The notes: generated by a model not told the origin, from the letters alone. A DNA stretch of 64,000 bases from JBMNMS01 sp050953445 (GCA_050953445.1 JBMNMS010000002.1:372001-436000), one strand, 5' to 3'; shown: positions 44,105 to 54,703, counted from the first letter of the stretch. Program-made: numbers and translations.

Positions 44105-45292
44105 CTAAGAGCAAAGTGCTTTTGCTATCTCGGTTGCTTTTACAAGATCCTCGTCAGAAGGATTCCAATTACATTTTATTTCCGGATCTGCCACCTGGAA
44201 GCCTGCATTTAAAAGCTTTTCCCGCAGAATTTTTGTACTCTCTCCACTCCAACCATAGCAACCGAAAACCGCCGCCTTCTTATCCTTGAATTTCAATTCA
44301 GTAAGGAAATCTAAAAACCCGCCTACTGACGACAATATGCTCTGCCCCACCGTCGGTGATCCGATGGCCACGGCCTTTGATTTGAAGATTTCCGTCATTA
44401 TATCGTTCTTGTCAGCCTTGGAGATATTAAACAGCTTTACCTTTGTCTCAGGCGCAATCTCCCCTATCTCTTCCGCTATCCTATGGGCAAGCTTCATGGT
44501 TCCCTCCCACATTGTATCATAAGCTATGGTTATTTGATCTTCCTTGTAGGACTGAGACCACTCATAATATTTTTCCACAATCTGCAATGGATTATCCCTC
44601 CATATGGCACCATGGCTAGTGGCTATTATGTCTATTGGCAAATTAAGAGACTTGATCTCATCAATCTTTTTCGTTACGAAAGGCGAAAAGGGATTGAGTA
44701 TATTAGCATAATACTTTATGGCTTCAGCCCAGAGCAAACATTGATCAGCTTTATCATTAAATAATTCATCTACGGCAAAATGCTGGCCAAAAGCGTCATT
44801 GGAAAACAGAATATTATCATCTGTCAAATATGTGGCCATGCTATCAGGCCAATGAAGCATCCTCATTTCAACAAATATGAGTTTTTTTCCATTTCCAATA
44901 TCGATTGAATCACCGGTTTTCACCACATTGTAATTCCACTCCGGGTGATGATACTGGCCAGTAAGAGATTTTACACCGTTTGCCGTACAATATATTGGGG
45001 TATGTGGAATCCTTTCCATGAGTGCCGGCAAGGCACCGCTATGATCAACTTCTCCATGATTGATTACTATAAAATCTATTTCATTAAGGTCTATCTCCTT
45101 CTCAAGATTCTCGATAAACTCTTTCCCATGGGGCTTCCACACCGTATCTATAAGCACGGTCTTTTCTTCTTGGATCAGGTATGCATTTTGGCTTGACCCG
45201 TTATTAATGGAATAATCGTCACCGTGAAAGGTTTCCAACTCCCAATCTATTTTACCAACCCAGTACACATTGTTTTTAATTAACCTTTTCAT
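44105..45292 (-). CDS. fprA: Flavodiiron protein (FprA-type A flavoprotein)
   Basis: 395 residues, the standard length. The N-terminal metallo-beta-lactamase-like diiron domain (about 1-245) has the ligand set NHGEVDHSG (about 78-86), EMRMLHWPDS with a histidine near 147, SNDAFGQH near 165 and ATSHGAIW near 226. The C-terminal flavodoxin domain (about 250-395) has SPTVGQS and GCYGWSGES for FMN. It reduces O2 to water (or NO to N2O) in the cytosol of anaerobes. The motif reads HGEVDH rather than the more common HxEMDH, within normal variation. GGAGGTG precedes the ATG. Single gene with its own terminator. Confidence 0.93.
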   Translation of the reverse strand: MKRLIKNNVYWVGKIDWELETFHGDDYSINNGSSQNAYLIQEEKTVLIDTVWKPHGKEFIENLEKEIDLNEIDFIVINHGEVDHSGALPALMERIPHTPIYCTANGVKSLTGQYHHPEWNYNVVKTGDSIDIGNGKKLIFVEMRMLHWPDSMATYLTDDNILFSNDAFGQHFAVDELFNDKADQCLLWAEAIKYYANILNPFSPFVTKKIDEIKSLNLPIDIIATSHGAIWRDNPLQIVEKYYEWSQSYKEDQITIAYDTMWEGTMKLAHRIAEEIGEIAPETKVKLFNISKADKNDIMTEIFKSKAVAIGSPTVGQSILSSVGGFLDFLTELKFKDKKAAVFGCYGWSGESTKILREKLLNAGFQVADPEIKCNWNPSDEDLVKATEIAKALCS

Positions 45293-45349
45293 ACTGCACC
45301 TCCACTTTTATATGATTTATATGATAACATATGTTTCCATAATTCTACC

Positions 45350-48292
45350 CTAAAAATCTGCAAAATACATAAACTTCTGGATATTATTTATCTCCGTCAA
45401 CTCAGCATCCGGATATGCGAAAAGATAACCCTGTACATAATCTACCTCTAAGCCTTTAAGATATAAATACTCTTCCATGGTTTCAACTCCTTCTGCAACC
45501 ACCTTTATATCCCAGCTTTTTGCAAAGGATACTATATTCTTAACAAAATCCTGCCTTCTATTGTCCTTATTAATATCCTTAATTATCTTAGTATCTATCT
45601 TGATGATATCGGGTTGCAATGACAACACCTGCAATTCATTAGAAAATCCAGCCCCGAAATCATCTATTGCTATGGACATACCATAGCTCCGTATAGTATC
45701 TATTTTGTCTTGCACATTTTCAGATGCAGCACTTTCCCGTTCCAAAAATTCCACTACAATGCTGGGGAAGATTTCACTGTATTTTTCTAAATCTTTAAAA
45801 TCTTCCTCTGAAAGCTGTTGATTCGGAATGCTATTGATAAATATTTTCTTTCCCTGGAACAAAAACCGATTCTCATACAAATCCTTAACTAACTTTTTGA
45901 CAATCATCCTCTCCAGACGGCTTAATTTGAACTGGGTAGTAGCCACTTGCAATACTTCTAAGGGGGTGGAAAAACTTTCATGGGTAGGTCTCATCAATGC
46001 TTCATATCCATAAACCTCCCCGGTAAAAGTATCCACAATAGGTTGAAACACAAATCTAATCATTTCCTCGTCAATTAATTCGTTGATTGCGTCGCTATTC
46101 TCCAATATGTATACATTTTTCATATATGACTCTATACTAAAAAGGCCAATGGTACCCTTCTGCCTGTGCTTGGCTTCATACATGGCATAATCAGCAAATT
46201 TAAGCAATTCGGGCATGGTGTTGGAATCGTCAGGGTACCAGGCAATGCCACCGGAATAACGAACAATGTGCTCCTTTCCTCCGGGCAGGATAATACTTGT
46301 ATCCTGATTGAAGAACACCTCCCCCTGTATAATCTCCATCAAATCCTCCTTACTATCATAGCCGTAAAGGAAAACCGCAAACTCATCTCCCGAAATGCGG
46401 CAGACTATCCCATTATGTCTATTGAAACGGGATAGCATCTCCCCTGCCCGAATAAGATAGCGATCTCCAACATCATGGCCATAGGTATCGTTGACATATT
46501 TAAGATTATCAAGGTCTATAAAGATCATCGCTCCAATCTTATCAGGATGATTGCGTATAGCAGCTTGAACCTTGCGATTAAATGCTGCCCTGTTATTTAG
46601 ACCGGTTAAAACATCGCTATCCAATTCTCTATTTAAGCGAATATTGTTTTCTATTTCTTCCGATACATCCATTATCGTTCCCACAGTGCCGGCGCTGATA
46701 TCCGACTTGTTTATACGTAGCCAATAGTGAAACTGCCCCACGGGATGAATATAGGAAAAAACATCCGGATTCTCCTCGCTCCTTGCTGAGGTCATGACAT
46801 CGAAATAACGTTCCCACTGCTCCTTTGTAACATTGCTTCCCCGTGGAATTCCAAGAAGATCGTATATATAATTGGTTATAGAAACATTAGGCTTATCTTC
46901 CGAAACCTCGAAGCAACCCATCGGCATATTGGTGAGCTCCATAATTTTGCCAGGAATCTTGGCGCTGTTAATTATACTACGGTTAAGCTTTTCCACCTCC
47001 GAGGTGAGATCATCTATTTCACGTAATCCGGTAAGATTAAACTCTATTTCCATATCCCTTTTTGCTGACCTTATCTGATTGGAAAGCCCTGCTATCTTTC
47101 TGGTGGATATATAGGCCAATGATACGATAGCCATGATTGAAACCAAAGTGATCGCTCCTATGCTTATAAGCAAAATTTTGCGAACATCCTTTGAACCTGC
47201 CCGCAAAGTCCCTTGGGAGACAAACCCTACTATGCTCCACGCACTATCATAAAAAGGGGAATTCTTACTATATAGCTGGAGTGGCTCTAATGAACAATAC
47301 ATTTCACCAAGCCCCATTAAAGCAGTTTCATAAAGATTTGTTCCATGAACCCTCTTTATTTTAAGATTCTTTTCCCCTTGTAGATACTGCCTTGCCATTG
47401 GTCCACTTGGAATATACCAGTCCAAGTTTATAGCCTTATCATCGCTCTTGGTGAGTGCATAAAAGGCAGTATTATACGGCATATCGTTGTTTGGCAAGTA
47501 ATGCCTTGCAAAATGGGGAAGAGAAATCTCTACACCCATTACACCAAAAGCTTTTCCCCACAAATCTATCAAAGGCAGTGAATAGGTGATAACATCTCTC
47601 TTATGATTTAAAATATCAGAAGAATTTTTCCAATAACCGTAACGCAACAACTCAGCCCCCGGGTACTGATGGACGGCTTCCAAAGGCTTATGGTAAAAAT
47701 CCTGATTCCTTTCATTCTGGGTTAATTCCACCGATATGTCCCAATTTACACTAAAAGCCACTTTGTGCTTTTTTGCTAAAAAAGAAGGCCCGATTTCAAA
47801 AGAAAGCTGATTGGGATCTGTTGACTTTAGCTCGGGTGCCGAATTTCGAATATAAACGCCGGGATGAATGCTGTTCATTTTCCCATCCATATAATCATCA
47901 AGGACTATAAACGCCCCTGTTATGCTATTGTTAGCCAATAAAGAAAAAACACTTTCTGCAGCAGCCGAAATTGTCTCCACATAAAGCGCTTCATCCTTGG
48001 GGATGTTCCGTGTATTTATCGAGTTGGACCTGGCTATATTAGATACTTTATTGATATACCTATCATTCTCTATGGCTACGTTAGTTATGAGATCTCCCAT
48101 CTTATCGTTAAAGTTTTGCGCCCTAATGTTAATGTTGCTTTCAAAAACACGAAAAGCCTCCCCATCCAGCGCTAAAAAAATGCGACTTGAAGCCAGCGCC
48201 ACAACAAAAGTCAGGCTTTGTAACGCCACAAGAAGAGACATTAAAAGAATAATTTTACTCCTTAACGATCTGGATTTACGCAATTTACGCAT
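45350..48292 (-). CDS. Membrane sensor with GGDEF and EAL domains
   Basis: 980 residues. A first membrane helix near 17-35, a large extracytoplasmic sensor region (about 40-365, Cache-like), a second helix (LLISIGAITLVSIMAIVSL, near 375) and a PAS-like segment (about 440-540) lead to the GGDEF domain (about 545-700). Its key motif reads RISGDEF, a serine in place of the first glycine. The EAL domain (about 730-970) keeps YEALMRP, VEFLERES, IDDFGAGFSN and VAEGVET. It probably makes and/or breaks cyclic di-GMP in response to an outside signal. It lies 28 bp after a solute-binding lipoprotein gene, probably its signal partner. Confidence 0.88.
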   Translation of the reverse strand: MRKLRKSRSLRSKIILLMSLLVALQSLTFVVALASSRIFLALDGEAFRVFESNINIRAQNFNDKMGDLITNVAIENDRYINKVSNIARSNSINTRNIPKDEALYVETISAAAESVFSLLANNSITGAFIVLDDYMDGKMNSIHPGVYIRNSAPELKSTDPNQLSFEIGPSFLAKKHKVAFSVNWDISVELTQNERNQDFYHKPLEAVHQYPGAELLRYGYWKNSSDILNHKRDVITYSLPLIDLWGKAFGVMGVEISLPHFARHYLPNNDMPYNTAFYALTKSDDKAINLDWYIPSGPMARQYLQGEKNLKIKRVHGTNLYETALMGLGEMYCSLEPLQLYSKNSPFYDSAWSIVGFVSQGTLRAGSKDVRKILLISIGAITLVSIMAIVSLAYISTRKIAGLSNQIRSAKRDMEIEFNLTGLREIDDLTSEVEKLNRSIINSAKIPGKIMELTNMPMGCFEVSEDKPNVSITNYIYDLLGIPRGSNVTKEQWERYFDVMTSARSEENPDVFSYIHPVGQFHYWLRINKSDISAGTVGTIMDVSEEIENNIRLNRELDSDVLTGLNNRAAFNRKVQAAIRNHPDKIGAMIFIDLDNLKYVNDTYGHDVGDRYLIRAGEMLSRFNRHNGIVCRISGDEFAVFLYGYDSKEDLMEIIQGEVFFNQDTSIILPGGKEHIVRYSGGIAWYPDDSNTMPELLKFADYAMYEAKHRQKGTIGLFSIESYMKNVYILENSDAINELIDEEMIRFVFQPIVDTFTGEVYGYEALMRPTHESFSTPLEVLQVATTQFKLSRLERMIVKKLVKDLYENRFLFQGKKIFINSIPNQQLSEEDFKDLEKYSEIFPSIVVEFLERESAASENVQDKIDTIRSYGMSIAIDDFGAGFSNELQVLSLQPDIIKIDTKIIKDINKDNRRQDFVKNIVSFAKSWDIKVVAEGVETMEEYLYLKGLEVDYVQGYLFAYPDAELTEINNIQKFMYFADF

Positions 48293-48320
48293 ATTCCCTC
48301 CTTAAAGTCAGATCCTCTAT

Positions 48321-49811
48321 TCAATCCACATATTTGAAGGGTATTTCTTCATCGTTTAAGGCCTTCTCAATTCTTTCGAGCCATTTCACGAAAGCTAAAT
48401 CGGTTTCCAGTCCGCCAATAACCTTATCTTCCGTACTATATAAATCTTTTAATTCATCAGCTTTTTTTCTCCCCTCTTCCGCCACTTCCATCAGGGTTTC
48501 TTCCAAAAGCCTTCTGGCTCGATAACTTCCATCAAAAGTTTTTGTGGAACATGTTTTACCATTGACCACCTGCTTTAATACTATCTCATAAACATCTCCC
48601 ACTATCTTTTCACTTTTTTCAGATGATCTTAATTTTTCAATTACTTCATTAAAAATATCCCCGGAGTATGCCTCCTTTTTCACCGGTAAGTAACCTGTAG
48701 ACAGTGCAAAAGATAAATTGTTGTCGCTTTCATTCAACCATTTCAAAAATTCAACAGATCCTTTAACCCTCTTTTCATCTATATTAGTAATGCAAATCCC
48801 CGCCCCCTGCTGAATTGCATACTTTTCGCCACCTTTAAAAACGGGATAGGCTAAGGCCAGAAAATCTATGTCCTTTTTATCACTTCCATCCTCTACCCAG
48901 GTTGGGAAATATGCTGCACCCGATGAGGATCCTGTATAGGCTATGAGATCCCCTGATTTCACATCATCGGATCTGAATCTACATACTGAATTAAAATACT
49001 TCATACTATAACCATTATAATAGATATCAAAAATACGCTGTAATGAACCTCTGTGGAGTTCAACCCTGCCTTCATTTTCATCGCTGCCACCCACTATATC
49101 TATTCCCATCTGCCGGCTTGCCACCACCAAATAATTGGCCACAGAATCGATGCCCATCATGCTTTTTCCATCCCATTTTACACCAGCGGTTTCCTTGTCT
49201 GTTTCCTGATAATAAAGGCGGGCAGCCTGATATAGGGATTCCCAGGTTCGCAAATCGTAGTTTGTCAGTCCCTGTTTGGAACAGAAATCAGACCACGCTG
49301 TATTATTTACATACAAATTTTCTGTACTCTTAACTATGGGAACCAAAAGCATGCGACCTTCTGAGAAATACGCATCGGACAGAAAATCCTCAACAAACTC
49401 CTCTTTTTCCTTTTGGCTGAAATATTGATTTAAATCAGTCAATACACCAAACTCATCCAATTCCAGAACCTTGTCAGGGTAAGAAAAAAATATATCCGGC
49501 ATAGGATTAGAATTTATTACCCCTTTTGCCGAAGCTGTAATATTTTCTTCAAGCTCCATAATACTCCCTAAGCCCACCGAGTCTACAATTATTCCTTTTT
49601 CTATGCCCACTGTCTGATTGAAAAGACCGATCTTTTCTTCAAAAGCTGATTGGACATCACCTGTATAATAATGCCACAAAGTTACTGTGACAGGATTTTG
49701 GGGATCAAGTCCCGAACCATTCTTCTCACACCCCATCAAAGAAACTGCAAATAGCGTCACTACCATAAGTATGGATACAGAAAGATACCATCTTTTGTTT
49801 CTGATTCCCAT
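48321..49811 (-). CDS. Extracellular solute-binding lipoprotein (family 1)
   Basis: 496 residues. Signal peptide with a lipobox SLMGC near residue 28. Mature start VTVTLWHYYTGDVQSAF is typical of sugar-type ABC solute-binding proteins (SBP_bac_1). Further family-like stretches are DIFFSYPDKVLELDEFG and AYTGSSSGAAYFPTW. No permease or ATPase gene adjoins it; the next gene in the operon is a GGDEF-EAL sensor. I therefore think it delivers a ligand signal rather than feeding a transporter, as some binding proteins do for sensor kinases. The ligand is unknown. Confidence 0.85.
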   Translation of the reverse strand: MGIRNKRWYLSVSILMVVTLFAVSLMGCEKNGSGLDPQNPVTVTLWHYYTGDVQSAFEEKIGLFNQTVGIEKGIIVDSVGLGSIMELEENITASAKGVINSNPMPDIFFSYPDKVLELDEFGVLTDLNQYFSQKEKEEFVEDFLSDAYFSEGRMLLVPIVKSTENLYVNNTAWSDFCSKQGLTNYDLRTWESLYQAARLYYQETDKETAGVKWDGKSMMGIDSVANYLVVASRQMGIDIVGGSDENEGRVELHRGSLQRIFDIYYNGYSMKYFNSVCRFRSDDVKSGDLIAYTGSSSGAAYFPTWVEDGSDKKDIDFLALAYPVFKGGEKYAIQQGAGICITNIDEKRVKGSVEFLKWLNESDNNLSFALSTGYLPVKKEAYSGDIFNEVIEKLRSSEKSEKIVGDVYEIVLKQVVNGKTCSTKTFDGSYRARRLLEETLMEVAEEGRKKADELKDLYSTEDKVIGGLETDLAFVKWLERIEKALNDEEIPFKYVD

Positions 49812-49862
49812 AAAACATACCCCTCGTTTATTTTAAGTGCACCATTACCAATAGTTGATAAA

Positions 49863-49893
49863 TGAGCGGATTTCATAATTAGCAATCCGCTCA
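49863..49893 (-). terminator. Terminator of the NuoE/F/G-like operon
   Basis: Perfect 10-bp stem TGAGCGGATT / AATCCGCTCA with an 11-base loop; on the - strand it is followed by TTTAT. About 90 bp after the stop at 49982. Confidence 0.7.
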
Positions 49894-49981
49894 AAATAAT
49901 TATACATTATGAATTTTCCAAATACAACCATAAATTGCATTATGTCATATTTAGTATACTTAATCGATTATCTTATTGTGA

Positions 49982-52909
49982 TTAAACGTATGGTGCAATT
50001 TCGTCCCAGGTTAATCCCTTGTATTCAGGGATTAACCTGACTAATAGGTTGAAGATATCCTCCGCCGATTGAAACGCCACATGTTCCCCCAAACGTCTAA
50101 GAAGCATCCCCAAGATTTTGCAATCAGCCAGGGCTACTCCGGGAGCCTGAACAGCTTTTCTAATTCGTTGAATCTTCCCCATAACATCGGTAAAGGTGCC
50201 ATCTATTTCCGCAAAAGCTGCAGAGGGCAAAACCACATTGGCCCTCTCCTCAGTTCCCTTTAGCAAAGAGTCCTGCACTACTATGAATTCAGCCGATTCC
50301 ATCAGCTTCCTCCATTCCCCTTCGTCCATATTGCACGGATCCCAGCCCATCAAATAAAGGAATTCCACATCGAAATTCGTAAAATCATATTTATCAGGCT
50401 CAGGTGGTGTAATTCCGGAAGCCCTCATAATAGCTTTCATACCCTTTCCCTGATCTGAATTCATATCCGGATAAAAATACTTGCTCTCCCACCGTGGTTT
50501 TATACCGGTTATTCTTTGAATGAGAAGACTGAGCATGTATTTGGATTCATTACTTTTTTGCTCACCGGCAAGCGCTAATACTCTGCCGGGATTAACCTTT
50601 TTAAGCCGGGAAGCTATTAAATCCAAAGCCTCCTCCCAGCTTACAGGCGTTAAGATTCCATCCTTTCTAATTAAGGGTTCTTTAATCCTATTATCACTAT
50701 AAAGTTCCCTATATCCGTATTTTCCACGGACACAAAGTAGCCCACTATTGGGTTGAACCAATAAAGGCTCTACATCCACAACACTGGTACCCGATACCTT
50801 AAGAGCCATCTGGCATCCGATGAAACACTGAGTACAGGTGGTAGCAACAGGTACTGTGTTTAAGGGAATCGGCTTCGTATGCACTACCTTAGGCAGCAAT
50901 GCACCTACCGGGCAAAGGCTTATACAATTTCCGCAATTAATACAGCCGGAATCAGCCAAAGGCCTTTCTAAAGCAGGCTTCACCGTAGTATCAAATCCTC
51001 GCTTTACCAGTCCTAATGCGGTGATACCCATTACCTCATGACACACTCTGACACAGAGACCACAAAGTATACATTTTGCCGGATCTCTTACTACGAAAGG
51101 ATGATGGTCATCGAATTCTGCCCGGTTTATCTCCCCTTCAAATCTTTCCGGCTCAACATCATAGGTATTGGCATATTCATAAAGTTTACACTCATAATAT
51201 TTGCCGCACCCGCATTCCAGACATCTGTCGCCTTCCATTTCAGCCTGATCAGAAGCATAACCCTTCACAATTTCCTCAAAATTATCCTTTCTTTCCTCAG
51301 GAGTCATCTGCTTCATAACCGGCCTGCAACGCCTTTCCCTGTCTTCGAAAGTTCTTTCATCCACATCGTCCCTAACCACCACATAAGGTTTTTTATATTT
51401 AATTTTTTCCCCGTTTAAATAGGCGTGTATCACCTCAGTGGCCTTAACCCCATCACCGATGGCCTCCACAGCTATTGAAATTTTATCATTACCGCAATCC
51501 CCTCCGGCAAAAACCCCTTCCATACTGGTCATGAATGTGTCCGGATCGTAGGCTATGCCCTTTTTACGCGTAAGATCAAAACCGCTAAAATCCCCGCTGT
51601 CAACGGCCTGGCCAATGGCCAGAATCACATTATCAACATCTAAAATTTCCGTTTTCCCTTCTATGGGCACAGGGGCTCTTCTTCCACTTTCATCAGGCTC
51701 ACCTAACTCCATTATCTGGAGGCGAATCTGCTTCACCCTTCCATTATCATCCTTAATGATCTCCAAAGGATTTGTAAGATTCTTAAATATTACGCCCTCT
51801 TCTTCCGCTTCTTCGATCTCAATCATATCGGCAGGCATTTCATCTTTTGTACGCCTGTATATGTTATACACCGTCTTACCCATCCTCAAAGCTGTACGGC
51901 ACGCATCCATAGCCGTATTCCCGCCTCCTACGACGGCAACTCTATCACCCAGCGTAACCTCTTCACCCTTCACAATCTTACGCAGAAAATCTATACCTCC
52001 CAGGACACCCTCCCCATCTTCACCCGGGCTTCCTGTGCCTGTGGATATCCATGCTCCTATTCCTAATGCCACCGCATCGAAATCTTTTCTTATCTTTTCA
52101 AGGGAAATATCCTTGCCCACATGGGTGTTAGCCTTTAAAATGATTCCCATCTTTTCGAACTGTGCAACCTCGCCGTCAACCACTTCCTTTGGCAGCCTGT
52201 ACTGGGGAATCCCATAGCGAAGCATTCCTCCAAAATGAGGCATTGATTCAAAGATAGTAACCCCATGACCCTTCTGCCTTAGATAATAGGCCACGGACAG
52301 GCCAAAAGGGCCCCCACCGACAACTGCAACCTTTTTTCCCGTTTCGGGAGCCACCGGCGGAATATAAGGGTCATCGCCTTCCATATCGGCTGCGAACCTT
52401 TTGAGCCATGCTATGGAAACCGATTCATCCACTAATTGTCTTCTACAATGGTCTTCGCAAGGATGAGGACAAACCCTTCCAATACAGCCGGGGAGCGGTA
52501 TGTTTTCCTTTATGAGCTTTACCGATTCCCTGTATTCCCCATTGGCAATTAGCCCCACGTAACCCTGACAGTCAGTACCTGCAGGACATCCCAATACACA
52601 TGGGGGTCTACAATCACCCACATGATTGGAAAGGAGCAATTCAAGATTTGTTTTCCTGGATTCTATTACCCTGTCTGTCTTAGTTTTCACTGCCATTTCC
52701 GGTGAAATCAAAGTCGCACAAGCCTTGACTAACTTAGGATTACCCTCAACCTCCACCACACAAAGTCCGCATCCCCCATATACTTCCACCCTGTCGTCGT
52801 GGCAGAGGGTAGGTATTTCTATACCGTTTTCTCTTGCCAAATCTAAAATAGTCTGACCCTGACAGCCTTGAAGTTCTTTACCATCTATTATAACTTTAAT
52901 GTTTTCCAT
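49982..52909 (-). CDS. NfnB/GltD-NuoG fusion iron-sulfur flavoprotein (Stn-like subunit)
   Basis: 975 residues. A [2Fe-2S] domain (C36, C47, C50, C64) is followed by a cysteine-rich linker (CRPPCVLGCPAG near 100; CIGRVCPHPCEDHC near 141). A GltD/NfnB-type part has FAD motif VVGGGPFGLSVAYYL (about 192) and NADPH motif VAVVGGGNTAMDA (about 322). Two ferredoxin clusters (CILCGLCVRVC, CINCGNCISLCP) and a NuoG/formate-dehydrogenase-like [4Fe-4S] motif (CTQCFIGC) lie near 600-700, then a shortened molybdopterin-type domain that is probably cofactor-free. With the next two genes it matches the make-up of Sporomusa-type (Stn) electron-bifurcating transhydrogenases linking ferredoxin, NADH and NADPH. 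A role with formate dehydrogenase is an alternative. Confidence 0.82.
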   Translation of the reverse strand: MENIKVIIDGKELQGCQGQTILDLARENGIEIPTLCHDDRVEVYGGCGLCVVEVEGNPKLVKACATLISPEMAVKTKTDRVIESRKTNLELLLSNHVGDCRPPCVLGCPAGTDCQGYVGLIANGEYRESVKLIKENIPLPGCIGRVCPHPCEDHCRRQLVDESVSIAWLKRFAADMEGDDPYIPPVAPETGKKVAVVGGGPFGLSVAYYLRQKGHGVTIFESMPHFGGMLRYGIPQYRLPKEVVDGEVAQFEKMGIILKANTHVGKDISLEKIRKDFDAVALGIGAWISTGTGSPGEDGEGVLGGIDFLRKIVKGEEVTLGDRVAVVGGGNTAMDACRTALRMGKTVYNIYRRTKDEMPADMIEIEEAEEEGVIFKNLTNPLEIIKDDNGRVKQIRLQIMELGEPDESGRRAPVPIEGKTEILDVDNVILAIGQAVDSGDFSGFDLTRKKGIAYDPDTFMTSMEGVFAGGDCGNDKISIAVEAIGDGVKATEVIHAYLNGEKIKYKKPYVVVRDDVDERTFEDRERRCRPVMKQMTPEERKDNFEEIVKGYASDQAEMEGDRCLECGCGKYYECKLYEYANTYDVEPERFEGEINRAEFDDHHPFVVRDPAKCILCGLCVRVCHEVMGITALGLVKRGFDTTVKPALERPLADSGCINCGNCISLCPVGALLPKVVHTKPIPLNTVPVATTCTQCFIGCQMALKVSGTSVVDVEPLLVQPNSGLLCVRGKYGYRELYSDNRIKEPLIRKDGILTPVSWEEALDLIASRLKKVNPGRVLALAGEQKSNESKYMLSLLIQRITGIKPRWESKYFYPDMNSDQGKGMKAIMRASGITPPEPDKYDFTNFDVEFLYLMGWDPCNMDEGEWRKLMESAEFIVVQDSLLKGTEERANVVLPSAAFAEIDGTFTDVMGKIQRIRKAVQAPGVALADCKILGMLLRRLGEHVAFQSAEDIFNLLVRLIPEYKGLTWDEIAPYV

Positions 52910-52921
52910 TACAGCCCCTCC

Positions 52922-54676
52922 TCAATCCCTGAGAACCGCATTAAATCGACACACTTCCTCGCATTTTCCGCATTTAATACATTTCTCCTGATGAATAAAA
53001 TGTTTTTCCTTAAGATTTCCACTAATGGCATCCACCGGGCATTTACGGGCACATATAGTGCAACCGGTGCAGTTGTCATTTATGGTAAATGTGAGTAGGG
53101 ATTTGCAGGAATGGGCCGTACATTTATGATTGTAAATATGATCTTCATATTCATTTTTGAAATAGCGAATTGTGGTCAATACAGGATTGGGTGCAGTCTG
53201 ACCCAAGCCGCACATGGAACCGTCCTTAACCTTTAAGGCCAATTCCTCCAGCAATTCAATGTCCCCAGTCTTTCCTTTACCTTCGGTGATCCTTTCCAAT
53301 ATCTCTAACATTCGCTTTGTTCCTATGCGGCAATAATTACATTTTCCACAGGACTCCTTCCTGGTGAAATCGAGAAAATACCTTGCCATATCCACCATGC
53401 AGGTATCCTCGTCCATCACTATCATTCCTCCCGAACCTACTATTGCCCCCGTTTGTGTTATAGATTCATAGTCCACCGGTGTATCCGCCAGGTAGGCCGG
53501 AATACATCCTCCGGAAGGCCCTCCCATCTGAACGGCCTTAAACTCCTTATCGTTCTTGATGCCTCCGCCGATCTCAAAAATAACATCCCGTATGGGCAGT
53601 CCCATAGGGACCTCAACCAGGCCGCCCTTTTTGATTTTCCCTGCCAAGGCAAAAACCTTGGTTCCCTTGCTTTTTTCCGTACCTATCAAGGCGAAATTCA
53701 TCCCCCCCCTGGTTATAATCCAGGGTATGTTGGCAAAGGTCTCCACATTGTTAATATTGGTAGGCATCTGCCAAAAGCCCTTCTGTGCAGGAAATGGAGG
53801 CTTTAATCGGGGCATCCCCCTTTCCCCTTCCAAAGAGGCAATCAAAGCGGTTTCTTCCCCGCACACAAAGGCCCCTGCCCCTGCTTTAATACTAAGCAAG
53901 AAGGAAAAATCACTTCCCATAATGTTCTTTCCCAGCATACCCCTTTCTGTGGCCTGTTCAATGGCAGTTTCTAAACGAGAAATAGCAAGAGGGTATTCAG
54001 CCCGGACATATATGACTCCTTCCCTTGCCCCTATTGCATAAGCCCCTATAATCATGCCCTCCAGAAGTGAATGAGGGTCTCCTTCTAAAATGCTGCGATC
54101 CATAAAGGCTCCCGGATCTCCCTCGTCAGCATTGCAAACCATATATTTGACGCTGGCCTGATTATTTCTTGCCGCATCCCATTTGAACCAGGTGGGGAAA
54201 CCTGCTCCTCCTCTTCCACGAAGGCCAGAGATTTTAACCTCCTCTATAACCTGTTCCGGCGTCATCCCATGCAATACCTTATTTAGCCCCTCATATCCTC
54301 CTAAATCCATGTATTCTTCAATTTTTTCAGGGTTTATTATTCCACAGTTTCTAAGCACAATCTTAGATTGCTTAGTGAGATAATCATCATCTTCGGCAGG
54401 TATGGAAAAATCCCATAGGGGTTCACCTCCAATAAGGTGCCCCTTAACAATATCCGCCACCCTTTCCGGCTGAACACCTACATAGCGAACCTCTAAATTC
54501 CCCTCATCGTCGTATACATCAACGATAGGCTCCAAAAAGCAACTCCCTACGCATCCAGTCTTCTCCACAGTAATGCCTGTAAGACCCTGTTCCCTGATTT
54601 GTTTCTCAAACTCAACAGCGGTTTTCTTTGCCCCGCTTGCTATACCGCAGCTACCCTGCCCTACCAATATTTTCAT
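52922..54676 (-). CDS. NuoF/HydB-like NADH-binding flavoprotein subunit
   Basis: 584 residues. An N-terminal thioredoxin-like [2Fe-2S] domain (about 1-90; GSCGIASGA, KTGCVGSCFLEP) leads into the NADH/FMN core: GLRGRGGAGFPTWFKW (about 155) and NADEGDPGAFMDR (about 182). An SLBB part is followed by the N3-type cluster ESCGKCNYCRIGT (about 452) with MCGLGQ near 498, and two C-terminal [4Fe-4S] ferredoxin motifs (CTGCTICARKCP, CIKCGKCEEVCR). This is the HydB/NuoF arrangement of electron-bifurcating enzymes. It lies 12 bp upstream of the NfnB-NuoG fusion gene and 27 bp downstream of the NuoE-like gene. Confidence 0.92.
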   Translation of the reverse strand: MKILVGQGSCGIASGAKKTAVEFEKQIREQGLTGITVEKTGCVGSCFLEPIVDVYDDEGNLEVRYVGVQPERVADIVKGHLIGGEPLWDFSIPAEDDDYLTKQSKIVLRNCGIINPEKIEEYMDLGGYEGLNKVLHGMTPEQVIEEVKISGLRGRGGAGFPTWFKWDAARNNQASVKYMVCNADEGDPGAFMDRSILEGDPHSLLEGMIIGAYAIGAREGVIYVRAEYPLAISRLETAIEQATERGMLGKNIMGSDFSFLLSIKAGAGAFVCGEETALIASLEGERGMPRLKPPFPAQKGFWQMPTNINNVETFANIPWIITRGGMNFALIGTEKSKGTKVFALAGKIKKGGLVEVPMGLPIRDVIFEIGGGIKNDKEFKAVQMGGPSGGCIPAYLADTPVDYESITQTGAIVGSGGMIVMDEDTCMVDMARYFLDFTRKESCGKCNYCRIGTKRMLEILERITEGKGKTGDIELLEELALKVKDGSMCGLGQTAPNPVLTTIRYFKNEYEDHIYNHKCTAHSCKSLLTFTINDNCTGCTICARKCPVDAISGNLKEKHFIHQEKCIKCGKCEEVCRFNAVLRD

Positions 54677-54703
54677 AACATATCTCCCTGCATTACTAAA
54701 CTG

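Noticed and set aside
51555..52217. 220-codon + strand frame inside the NfnB-NuoG fusion gene
   Set aside because: Antisense shadow; the - strand frame has well conserved cofactor motifs.
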